Assembly: GCA_003151295.1 (NCBI GenBank)
Contig: PLXD01000084.1
Span: forward strand, 674 to 10,898
Reading direction: 5' to 3'
Origin: Chitinophagaceae bacterium
GTDB lineage: Bacteria > Bacteroidota > Bacteroidia > Chitinophagales > Chitinophagaceae
Length of the DNA: 10,225 bases
Positions 1 to 6,306 of this stretch are shown here, in pieces. A program made the translations under genes and the position numbers. Each line of letters begins with the position of its first letter. Position 1 is the stretch's first letter. The notes beneath the pieces are model-generated. The model saw nothing but the letters and a program-made list of their open reading frames with translations. It was not told where the DNA came from and made no database searches.

Positions 1-506
1 TCCAGGTTGCCGGTTGGCTCGTCGGCAAAAACGATAGCCGGGTTATTGATCAGAGCCCGGGCGACTGCCACCCGTTGCTGTTCGCCGCCCGATAAGGCAT
101 TGGGCTTGTTTTCAAGCCTGTGGCCTACCCCCAATGTATTTAATAAGACACGAGCCCTCTCTTCCACCTCCTTTTTCCGTTGACCCGCGATCCAGCCAGG
201 TATGCAAACATTTTCCAGGGCGCTGAATTCAGGTAATAAATGATGGAACTGGAATACGAAGCCGATATGACGGTTGCGAAAAGCAGCCATTTGCTTGCCT
301 TTTAATCCATGGATATTCTTGCCCTGAAGGGAGATCTCGCCGGAACCCGGCTCATCCAGCGTGCCTAATATATGAAGGAGGGTAGTTTTCCCCGATCCCG
401 AAGGGCCTGCAATACTGACGATCTCACCCTTTTTTATGTCTACATCCACCCCTTTCAAGACCCATAGATCGCCGTAATATTTTTGTATATCCCTGGCTAT
501 TAACAT
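1..506 (-). CDS. lolD: LolD-type lipoprotein-release ABC transporter ATPase, partial (C-terminus off the left edge)
   Basis: This is the first 168 residues of an ABC ATPase read from ATG at 506 towards position 1; the C-terminal part lies outside the window. Visible motifs in order are Walker A GPSGSGKT (residues 34-41), the Q-loop glutamine Q86 within [12 protein letters not shown], the ABC signature LSGGE (138-142) followed by [10 protein letters not shown], and Walker B IVFADE (158-163) followed by PTGNL. The [10 protein letters not shown] stretch is characteristic of LolD and related MacB-type ATPases. In that family the ATPase dimer powers the inner-membrane LolC/E partner that releases lipoproteins to LolA. 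The role is inferred from family; no membrane partner is visible. No other ATG fits: the family N-terminus ([12 protein letters not shown]) begins here. It is divergent from the DUF2795 gene. A MacB- or FtsE-like exporter ATPase is the alternative. Confidence 0.88.
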   Translation of the reverse strand, partial: MLIARDIQKYYGDLWVLKGVDVDIKKGEIVSIAGPSGSGKTTLLHILGTLDEPGSGEISLQGKNIHGLKGKQMAAFRNRHIGFVFQFHHLLPEFSALENVCIPGWIAGQRKKEVEERARVLLNTLGVGHRLENKPNALSGGEQQRVAVARALINNPAIVFADEPTGNL

Positions 507-538
507 ACTAATAAAATTATATATATATCCGACCCTCA

Positions 539-546
539 CAAACCTA
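539..546 (-). promoter_or_regulatory. Possible -7 element for the lolD-type gene
   Basis: Read on the minus strand this is TAGGTTTG, an exact match to the Bacteroidota -7 consensus TAnnTTTG. It would place the transcript start about 25-30 nt before the ATG at 506. No TTTG is present 19-21 bp upstream, so the -33 element is absent or weak. An A/T run lies between this site and the start codon. Confidence 0.35.
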
Positions 547-627
547 CGAAATACCACCGGCCTACACGGGTTTCGGCAGAAATATAAAGGTTAACATGGG
601 GTAAGGAAGGTTAAATTTTAGGAGGTA

Positions 628-658
628 TTTGGCGATTCCGTTATAAAAATTATTTTTG
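628..658 (+). promoter_or_regulatory. Bacteroidota-type promoter of the DUF2795 gene
   Basis: TTTG at 628-631 is followed, after exactly 19 bp, by TATTTTTG at 651-658. Both match the sigma-ABfr consensus (-33 TTTG, -7 TAnnTTTG) without mismatch. The expected start near 665 gives a leader of about 38 nt before ATG 703. The 3' end of the -7 element lies inside the left arm of an inverted repeat (654-687). Confidence 0.75.
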
Positions 659-687
659 CGGAAAATTAGGCTAGACATTCCGCAAAA
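654..687. repeat. Perfect 10-bp inverted repeat over the promoter and 5' leader of DUF2795
   Basis: TTTTGCGGAA at 654-663 is the exact reverse complement of TTCCGCAAAA at 678-687, with a 14-nt spacer. The left arm covers the last five bases of the -7 element and runs through the predicted transcription start; the right arm ends 15 nt before the start codon. It could be a two-half-site operator with centres 24 bp apart. A hairpin in the mRNA is less likely, because the left arm would be only partly transcribed. A partial copy of the right half-site, ATTCCG, also occurs at 635-640 in the promoter spacer. Confidence 0.6.
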
Positions 688-702
688 TTAAACTTACAGA
701 AG

Positions 703-924
703 ATGTTCTGGACACTTGAATTAGCCAGCTATTTGGAAGATGCGCCCTGGCCGGCTACCAAAGACGAACTGATAGATTATGCCATACGGTCGGGGGCCCC
801 TATCGAAGTGGTGGAGAACTTGCAGGAACTGGAAGACGAGGGAGATATCTACGAAGGCATTGACGACATATGGCCCGACTATCCTTCTCAGGAAGATTTT
901 TTTTTTAACGAGGATGAATACTAA
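703..924 (+). CDS. DUF2795 domain-containing small acidic protein
   Basis: This encodes a 73-residue, strongly acidic, soluble protein with no signal peptide or membrane segment. The N-terminus MFWTLELASYLEDAPWPATK and the run DELIDYAIRSGAP followed by VVENLQELED match, as I recall, a short DUF2795 family conserved across Bacteroidota, in which length and sequence vary little. The predicted fold is a small helical module. The biochemical function is not established, and I do not assign one. The ATG at 703 follows an A-rich leader without a Shine-Dalgarno motif. The gene is monocistronic: it has its own promoter upstream and a hairpin terminator downstream, before the convergent fabI. A run of ten T at 897-906 encodes part of the D-F-F-F stretch near the C-terminus. 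Confidence 0.88.
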   Translation: MFWTLELASYLEDAPWPATKDELIDYAIRSGAPIEVVENLQELEDEGDIYEGIDDIWPDYPSQEDFFFNEDEY

Positions 925-955
925 ATAACTACATATCAACTCGTTACACAGGCGG

Positions 956-1006
956 AATCCGTCCCGGTAAATTCTATTCAGATTTTTACCAGGACGGATT
1001 TTTATT
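956..1006 (+). terminator. Hairpin terminator between DUF2795 and fabI
   Basis: Left arm AATCCGTCCCGGTAAA (956-971) pairs with TTTACCAGGACGGATT (985-1000), 15 of 16 positions, across a 13-nt loop. T-rich sequence (TTTATT) follows on the plus strand, so it fits a Rho-independent terminator for DUF2795. On the minus strand no T tract follows the stem, so it would end fabI transcripts less efficiently. The fabI stop codon begins 6 nt beyond the stem. Confidence 0.8.
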
Positions 1007-1821
1007 TATTCAGCCCCTAATTTATTCAGCACTTCCGTGCTCACTCCCGTAGAAGAATAACCGCCATCATGAAATAAGTTCTGCATGGTAACCATGCGGG
1101 TCAGGTCGGAAAATAAGGCAACGCAGAAATTGGCACAATCCTCCGCACTGGCATTTCCCAAAGGAGCTATTGCATCCGTGTAATCGTAAAAATCTCCGAA
1201 ACCCTTGATACCGTTGCCCGCCGTGGTTTTGGTAGGAGATTGCGAGACGGTATTGATACGAACTTTCTTTTTTGTGCCATAATAGTATCCGAAGTTGCGT
1301 GCGATGGATTCAAGCATTGCTTTGATATCAGCCATGTCTGTATAGAAGGGCAGCACACGCTGGGAAGCCATATAAGTAAGAGCCACCACACTTCCCCATT
1401 CATTGATCGCATCCATTTTCATGGCAACCTGCAACATTTTGTGGAGGGAGAGCGCAGATATATCGATCCCCTTCTGGAAAAAATCATAGTTCAATTCCGG
1501 ATAAGGAATGTTTTTGCGAATATTCACACTCATGCCGATGGAGTGCAGCACAAAATCTATCTTCCCGCCGAGGATTTCCTGTGACTTAGTGAACAGATTA
1601 GTCAGCTCGTCGACACTGGTTGCATCGGCGGGGATGATTTCCGAACCGGTCTTAGCGGCCAAAACCTTGATTTCACCCATTCGCATGGCGATCGGCGCAT
1701 TTGTCAGCACGAAGACGCCTCCTTCTTCATGCACTTTCTCGGCTACCTTCCAGGCGATCGAATTGGCATCCAGGGCTCCCGTGATAATTCCTCTTTTCCC
1801 TTTCAGTAAGTTGTATGACAT
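1006..1821 (-). CDS. fabI: Enoyl-[acyl-carrier-protein] reductase (NADH), FabI
   Basis: This 271-residue short-chain-dehydrogenase protein catalyses the last, NAD(P)H-dependent reduction in each round of type II fatty-acid elongation, in the cytoplasm as a tetramer. The N-terminal dinucleotide loop GALDANSIAW (residues 15-24) is the FabI variant of the SDR glycine motif. The catalytic arrangement Tyr-x6-Tyr-x6-Lys typical of FabI has the E. coli Y146/Y156/K163 spacing (10 and 7 residues) here: Y150, Y160 and K167. The segments FVLHSIGMS (90-98), TVSQSPTKTTAG (191-202) and NLFHDGGYSSTG (248-259) are also family hallmarks. The length is normal for the Bacteroidota type. The start at 1821 gives the usual MSYNLLKGKRG N-terminus, and its leader is A/T-rich with no Shine-Dalgarno motif. 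It lies downstream of recN and a small membrane-protein gene, 171 nt after the latter. It is very probably essential. Confidence 0.97.
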   Translation of the reverse strand: MSYNLLKGKRGIITGALDANSIAWKVAEKVHEEGGVFVLTNAPIAMRMGEIKVLAAKTGSEIIPADATSVDELTNLFTKSQEILGGKIDFVLHSIGMSVNIRKNIPYPELNYDFFQKGIDISALSLHKMLQVAMKMDAINEWGSVVALTYMASQRVLPFYTDMADIKAMLESIARNFGYYYGTKKKVRINTVSQSPTKTTAGNGIKGFGDFYDYTDAIAPLGNASAEDCANFCVALFSDLTRMVTMQNLFHDGGYSSTGVSTEVLNKLGAE

Positions 1822-1833
1822 AGATTGAATTTT

Positions 1834-1992
1834 TTATGGTTTGCCGGTTAAATAAGCCGCTATTTCCTTAACAACGCCCTCTTTCTCCCCTGCCAGATTC
1901 ACGAACGTATCAGGCTCTGCCAGGGAATTTATCGCCAAATATATGGGATTAAATATTTCCCGGAATTTTACATGATTATTTTTACATCCCCG
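1834..1992 (-). other. Intergenic region upstream of fabI with an open, coding-like frame
   Basis: The frame directly after the TGA stop of the small membrane protein stays open for 52 codons and ends with TAA at 1836-1834, only 12 nt before the fabI start. Its second half reads like protein (FVNLAGEKEGVVKEIAAYLT). There is no ATG in the frame. A TTG at 1938 would give 34 residues and a GTG at 1902 would give 22. I recognise no family. It could be a small unannotated gene, a decayed gene, or a chance open frame. Confidence 0.22.
1936..1943 (-). promoter_or_regulatory. Possible -7 element for fabI
   Basis: On the minus strand this reads TATATTTG, an exact TAnnTTTG match, which would give fabI its own transcript with a leader of roughly 105 nt. 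No TTTG lies 19-20 bp upstream, so support is limited. The site overlaps the TTG that could start the small open frame described for this region. Confidence 0.3.
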
Positions 1993-2199
1993 TCACCCTG
2001 GCGGGAACAATTTGACCACCAGTCCTACCATGAATATTGTATAGACGATCACCAATACAAAACTACCCATCATATACAGGAACAAACGGGCCGCTGATTG
2101 CCGGGGCTGGATCAATCGCTTCATAAACTGCAAGAGGAGGTAAGCCGGAATGAGCAATAGCAGGATTATGAGCAATATCGCCAGCGAACGGAGCTTCAT
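1993..2199 (-). CDS. Small two-helix membrane protein, function unknown
   Basis: This 68-residue protein is almost entirely membrane-embedded. The first hydrophobic helix covers about residues 5-26 and the second about 39-63. They are joined by a basic loop (KRLIQPRQ) that by the positive-inside rule should be cytoplasmic, so both termini would face the periplasm. I recognise no enzymatic motif or named family. It starts with ATG at 2199, 23 nt after the recN stop, so it is probably co-transcribed with recN. The hydrophobic composition and this position argue for a real gene rather than a chance frame. After its TGA the same frame remains open for another 52 codons. Confidence 0.7.
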   Translation of the reverse strand: MKLRSLAILLIILLLLIPAYLLLQFMKRLIQPRQSAARLFLYMMGSFVLVIVYTIFMVGLVVKLFPPG

Positions 2200-2222
2200 T
2201 CGGAAATTTTTAGATTGTCGGA

Positions 2223-3878
2223 TTAATTCATCACCATCTCCCTGGCATTTTCAAGAGCGGCGGCAGTAGGTTTCTCGCCGCTCAGCATTTTGGCGATGGC
2301 CGTAATGCGTTCATCCCTGCTAAGTATCCGTATGCCGGTCTTAATGGCTTCTCCACGAATTTCCTTATAAACAAAATAATGCGCATCCGCCCTGCCTGCG
2401 ATCTGGGGCTGATGGGTGATGCAGATGACCTGGCGGTTCTTTGAAAGATCCTTCAGAATAATACCCACTTGCTTTGCCGCTTCCCCGGAGATCCCCGTAT
2501 CGATCTCATCGAAGAGAAGGGTCGGCAGGTCTATCGAACGGGCTACCAGGGATTTTATACAGAGCATTAGACGGCTCAACTCGCCCCCGGAGGCTACTTT
2601 CCGGATGGGCTCGAAGCGATTGCTCTTATTGGCATCAAAGAGGAACTCGATAGCATCCATGCCGAATGCGCCCGGTTCAATGAATTCTATCTGTACTTTG
2701 AGCCGGGCATTGGGCATGCCTACCTGGTTCAGTAATGCATTGACCTGCTCCTCCAGCGGCCGGGTCTGTGACTGGCGATTCTTAGAGAGAATAGCTGCCT
2801 GCTTCTTAGCCTCCTGCGATAGCTTCGCCACCTCTTTCTCTTTGGCCAGGATATGCTCATCGATATCCAGTACGGCTTTCAATTTATTCCCTAATTGTTC
2901 CTGTATAGCGAGCAATTCATGCGTTGAAGACACCCCATGTTTTTTAAGCAGCTTATATCCTGCAGAGACGCGTTCATTGATCTGCCCGATCCTTTGCGGA
3001 TCGTATTGCACCTGATCATTGATACTTTCGACCTCTCCGGCTATGTCCTGTAATTCAATGTGCAAGGACCGTATTCTTTCCAACAGCGCGGATAGCCCGG
3101 GATGGTAGGCGGAAAAAACATTCAGTTGATTCAAAAAGATCTTCAACCGCTGGACAATAGGTTGCTCCCCTTCTTTCAGATCATAATAAACTTTCGATAA
3201 AGCCGTCTTAATACCTTCCGAATTATTCAACAGTTTCAATTCGTTATCCAATTCTTCCAGCTCATTGTTCCGGAGACCGGCATCTTCCAGCTCATCAAAA
3301 AGGAATTTATTATAGTCGTATTCCTTGGTAAACTGCGCTTTCCTTTCATGCAAGACCGCCAGATCCTTTACGGCTGCGGAAAGAGCCCGGTAATGATCCC
3401 TGTATTTGCTCAGCACCTCACCTTGCCCGGCGAGCGCATCCAATACTTCCCGCTGAAAATCCGATTCGCCCAATTCCAGGGTATCGAATTGGCGGTGCAA
3501 GTCGACCAATAAGGAAGAAAGCATTCTCAATTGTTCAAGATTAACGGGTGTGTCATTTATGAATGCTCTTGATTTCCCATTTATCGCAATTTCCCGCCGG
3601 ATCAACACTTCTTCTCCCCCGTCCAGTTCATGTCTCTTAAAGAAAGCAACGACCTCTTTCTTTCCGCCGGCCAGGAACACCCCTTCCACATAACATTTCT
3701 TATCCCTGTTCCTCAATACGGCAGTATCGGCCCTATCACCGAGTATCAGGGACAAGGCTCCCATCAATATGGATTTACCTGCGCCCGTCTCCCCGGTTAT
3801 GATATTCAACTTGCCCGAGAACTCGACAATTAGCTCGTCGATGATCGCGTAATTTTGTATGTGTAGCTTCTGAAGCAT
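2223..3878 (-). CDS. recN: DNA repair protein RecN (SMC-like ATPase)
   Basis: RecN is a cytoplasmic SMC-family ATPase that acts early in recombinational repair of DNA double-strand breaks. This copy has 551 residues, normal for the family. Numbered from the chosen start, Walker A GETGAGKS is at 29-36. A long central region of heptad-like, charged sequence (about 150-380) fits the coiled-coil arm. The signature ASGGELSR is at 429-436, Walker B TLLFDEID at 453-460 (D457, E458), and the H-loop histidine is H489 in CITHQPQIA. I start at ATG 3878 because MLQKLHIQNYAIIDEL is the standard RecN N-terminus; a longer in-frame version begins only at TTG 3920. It lies 77 nt after the TPR gene and 23 nt before the small membrane protein. 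No LexA-type box was recognised upstream. Confidence 0.97.
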   Translation of the reverse strand: MLQKLHIQNYAIIDELIVEFSGKLNIITGETGAGKSILMGALSLILGDRADTAVLRNRDKKCYVEGVFLAGGKKEVVAFFKRHELDGGEEVLIRREIAINGKSRAFINDTPVNLEQLRMLSSLLVDLHRQFDTLELGESDFQREVLDALAGQGEVLSKYRDHYRALSAAVKDLAVLHERKAQFTKEYDYNKFLFDELEDAGLRNNELEELDNELKLLNNSEGIKTALSKVYYDLKEGEQPIVQRLKIFLNQLNVFSAYHPGLSALLERIRSLHIELQDIAGEVESINDQVQYDPQRIGQINERVSAGYKLLKKHGVSSTHELLAIQEQLGNKLKAVLDIDEHILAKEKEVAKLSQEAKKQAAILSKNRQSQTRPLEEQVNALLNQVGMPNARLKVQIEFIEPGAFGMDAIEFLFDANKSNRFEPIRKVASGGELSRLMLCIKSLVARSIDLPTLLFDEIDTGISGEAAKQVGIILKDLSKNRQVICITHQPQIAGRADAHYFVYKEIRGEAIKTGIRILSRDERITAIAKMLSGEKPTAAALENAREMVMN

Positions 3879-3928
3879 ATAATATTCTTTTAACGGAGAA
3901 AGATCCTCCCGGATAAGCAAGCAAATTA

Positions 3929-3964
3929 AATAATTCTACTCACTAGTGAATAATTCTACTCACT
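3929..3964. repeat. 16-bp direct repeat at a 20-bp period across the TPR gene stop codon
   Basis: AATAATTCTACTCACT occurs at 3929-3944 and again at 3949-3964, separated by AGTG followed by no other sequence. The copy at 3949-3964 contains the last codons and TAG stop of the TPR gene (minus strand); the other copy lies just downstream of it. The palindrome CACTAGTG at 3941-3948 sits at the junction. This looks like a recent tandem duplication by replication slippage. Confidence 0.85.
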
Positions 3965-5464
3965 GCACCGGGCGATGCCGGCCTTTGCCTTTTGATCCAG
4001 GGAATTCTTATATTCATGATCCTTGAGTGAGAGGCATTTCTGAAACCATTCGATCGCCTTTTTACGATCACCGCCTTTTTCGTAAATAGTGCCGATCTGC
4101 AGAGCCGCCCGGGCTGCATAATAGGCCGTAAGCGTTCCCCCTGCCCTGATTGTGCTCAGATAAGCGGCTATTGCTTCCTCCTGCCTGCCGAGACCATCGT
4201 ATATCCGCGCCAGGCGATAGGTCAGCTCGACCTTTTGTTCGGGAAGGGTATAATTGTCTGTATGCTGCCCCTGCAAGCATTGTAATGCTTCGAAGTAATA
4301 TCCGCCATCGCATAGCAATCTCGCTCTCAGCAATCCTTTATCCGGCCACACACCGCTACCCGCTTCCCGCAATGCCTGCTTATCCGCATCTGAAACAGTA
4401 GATCCCTGCTTCTGTATCATCGCCCGGAATTGATTGGCCTTCTCCTGGTCTCCCTGCAGGTAGTAAAACCAACTGAGCTTCTGCAAGGCGTCTTTTACAT
4501 AAAAAGCCCCCTGAAACCGCCTGATAAAGCGTTCCAGGTAAACATTCGCATCGATATCCAGGTGATTCATCCGGGCATAGCCCATTTCAAGGTCCCATAC
4601 CGGCATATCGAGATATTCGTGATCACTGCTCTTCTGCCGTATTATCTCTTGGACATAAGCAGATTGCTGATCATTTACCGCCAGGTTCGAAGCCAGATAA
4701 GCATATAGATGATTGCGCCTTAGGTCCAGCCTGTTTTGCCGGATATAGGCAAAAACCTCGGCCCCATGATTCTCGATATAGAATTTGAGATAGAGGAAAT
4801 AGAATATAGCTTCGTCATGGTAAAGCGTGGCCCAGGTATCGGGCAGGATCAGAAATCCGGACAGGTCCTGCATTCCGGTCTTTATATTACCCTTAATACC
4901 TAGTAGATTGCTCAGCCATTTGTAACCGTCGGGGATGGTGCCGCTGACGACCTGCATGGTAGCGCTCAGCATAGTATTGAGCGGAAATCCGGGGAATTTT
5001 TGCTGGTTTTCCCTGACCTCCAGGAAAGAACGCCTGAATTCCCAACCTGCCGCCCAATTATTGCCGAACTTTATTTTTACTGCCGCCCATTGGAAATGAA
5101 TAAGGGACTTGGTGAACAGGTAAAAGGGAGAGGATTCCGGACCTTCATTCATCCATTCTATTCTTTTGTCGAGATTCCCCTTCCGTGCTTTATACTCGGA
5201 AGGGTCTTCATTAAAGAAAAGAACAAAAAAATCAATATAATTCTCAAGGAAATAGGGGATCAGGTTATCGGGATCCTTTTTCTTCTCGTTGTCCAGTATC
5301 ACCTGGCCGGCATCCAGCTTTAACCGTATGATCTCTTGATATGCCTGGCGGCAGCCTGTATTAAAATCGAAATGCTTCTGTCCCCGAACAAAAAGGGAAG
5401 TTAAGAGAAAGAAAAAAAAGATGAGATACCGGGTCAATGAAGAAGTCTTGTTCAAATATTGCAT
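3956..5464 (-). CDS. Secreted tetratricopeptide-repeat protein, function unknown
   Basis: This encodes a 502-residue protein with an N-terminal export signal: a basic, polar start, a hydrophobic core at about residues 12-25 (YLIFFFFLLTSLF), and a likely cleavage after G28. The middle is helical and rich in aromatic residues. Near the C-terminus two TPR-like helical pairs are visible at about 412-443 (RLARIYDGLGRQEEAIAAY) and 451-482 (ALQIGTIYEKGGDRKKAIEWF). TPRs bind proteins, so a periplasmic or membrane-associated scaffolding role is an inference. I start at ATG 5464; a GTG two codons upstream is the only alternative in frame. It lies 74 nt after the zinc-ribbon gene and 77 nt before recN. 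Its stop codon lies inside a tandem duplication. I know no specific function for the family. Confidence 0.85.
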   Translation of the reverse strand: MQYLNKTSSLTRYLIFFFFLLTSLFVRGQKHFDFNTGCRQAYQEIIRLKLDAGQVILDNEKKKDPDNLIPYFLENYIDFFVLFFNEDPSEYKARKGNLDKRIEWMNEGPESSPFYLFTKSLIHFQWAAVKIKFGNNWAAGWEFRRSFLEVRENQQKFPGFPLNTMLSATMQVVSGTIPDGYKWLSNLLGIKGNIKTGMQDLSGFLILPDTWATLYHDEAIFYFLYLKFYIENHGAEVFAYIRQNRLDLRRNHLYAYLASNLAVNDQQSAYVQEIIRQKSSDHEYLDMPVWDLEMGYARMNHLDIDANVYLERFIRRFQGAFYVKDALQKLSWFYYLQGDQEKANQFRAMIQKQGSTVSDADKQALREAGSGVWPDKGLLRARLLCDGGYYFEALQCLQGQHTDNYTLPEQKVELTYRLARIYDGLGRQEEAIAAYLSTIRAGGTLTAYYAARAALQIGTIYEKGGDRKKAIEWFQKCLSLKDHEYKNSLDQKAKAGIARCSE

Positions 5465-5538
5465 AAACACAGCATCATCGTACCGGTGAGCGTATAATTA
5501 CCGGGAACCCGCTAAGAGCTCCCTTATCGACGGTCGTC

Positions 5539-6294
5539 TTACTTCACTTCTATCACATCATTCAACTCGTTATCCACCAGGATCCGTCCGCAATTCTCGC
5601 AGACAATAATTTTCTTGCGCTGCCGGATCTCGCTCTGGCGCTGGGGAGGAATCGCATTGAAACAACCGCCGCAAGCATCGCGCACTACGGGAACAACGGC
5701 CAGACCATTACGATAGTTGCCACGTATGCGGTCATAGGAGTGAAGTAATCTGGGTTCTACTTTTTCCCGTGCATCGGAAGACAATTTATTGAAATGCTTC
5801 TCTTCTTTTTCAGTAGTGGAGATGATCTTATCCAGTTCGTCCTTCTTGTTTTTGAGCACGCCTTCTTTGGTAGCGATATTTTTCTTGGCTTTTTCAAGCA
5901 ATATCACCTTCTCGGCGATTTCCTCATTCGCGTCCTTGATATGCTTCTCAGCCAGCTTCACTTCCAACTGCTGCATCTCGATCTCTTTATTGATCGCTTC
6001 GAATTCGCGGCTGTTCTTCACATTCTGGCTCTGCTTATCATATTTCTTGACAAGCGCGTCCGCCTCCTTTATAATTTCTTTCTTCTGGTTGATAAACTCC
6101 TGGATACCATTGATTTCTTCTTCCACACGGGTCAGACGGGCATGTAATCCATGGATCTCATCTTCCAGATCGCTTACTTCCATAGGCAATGCGCCTTTCA
6201 GGATCTTGTACTCGTCTAACTTAGATTCAATTTTTTGGAGGGTCACCAATGAAGTGAGCTTTTCCTCGACAGAGAATTCTTTTACGTTCGACAT
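5539..6294 (-). CDS. Coiled-coil protein with C-terminal C4 zinc ribbon (DUF164 / CdsZ-like)
   Basis: This 251-residue cytoplasmic protein has a long, highly charged coiled-coil region (about residues 10-180, rich in K, E and I/L heptads) followed by a small C4 zinc ribbon. The cysteines are C208 and C211 (ACGGC) and C232 and C235 (CENCG). This layout matches the family of Helicobacter HP0958/FlgZ and chlamydial CdsZ, whose members bind RNA or partners of secretion systems. No flagellar or type III genes are visible here, so that role should not be transferred. It begins 12 nt after the Nif3-like stop, with an A-rich leader (AAAAAATTAA), so the two are very probably co-transcribed. Nif3-like and zinc-ribbon genes are commonly adjacent in Bacteroidota (recalled, not searched). 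Confidence 0.93.
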   Translation of the reverse strand: MSNVKEFSVEEKLTSLVTLQKIESKLDEYKILKGALPMEVSDLEDEIHGLHARLTRVEEEINGIQEFINQKKEIIKEADALVKKYDKQSQNVKNSREFEAINKEIEMQQLEVKLAEKHIKDANEEIAEKVILLEKAKKNIATKEGVLKNKKDELDKIISTTEKEEKHFNKLSSDAREKVEPRLLHSYDRIRGNYRNGLAVVPVVRDACGGCFNAIPPQRQSEIRQRKKIIVCENCGRILVDNELNDVIEVK

Positions 6295-6306
6295 AGTTTA
6301 ATTTTT

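Noticed and set aside
1240..1828. Two plus-strand frames of 114 and 106 codons opposite fabI
   Set aside because: They are shadows of the highly conserved fabI gene, with no independent evidence.
2416..3015. A 199-codon plus-strand frame inside recN
   Set aside because: It is antisense to the signature and Walker B region of RecN and has no family features.
3879..3920. Longer RecN start at TTG 3920
   Set aside because: The 14 extra residues do not resemble RecN, while ATG 3878 gives the standard family N-terminus.
5465..5538. Short palindromes (GAGCTC, ACCGGT and similar) between the zinc-ribbon and TPR genes as a terminator or operator
   Set aside because: The stems are short and imperfect with no T tract, so I see no supportable element.
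5789..6301. A 170-codon plus-strand frame rich in Ser, Phe and Leu
   Set aside because: It is the complement of the Lys/Glu-rich coiled-coil region of the zinc-ribbon gene; such complements give long hydrophobic-looking frames by composition alone.
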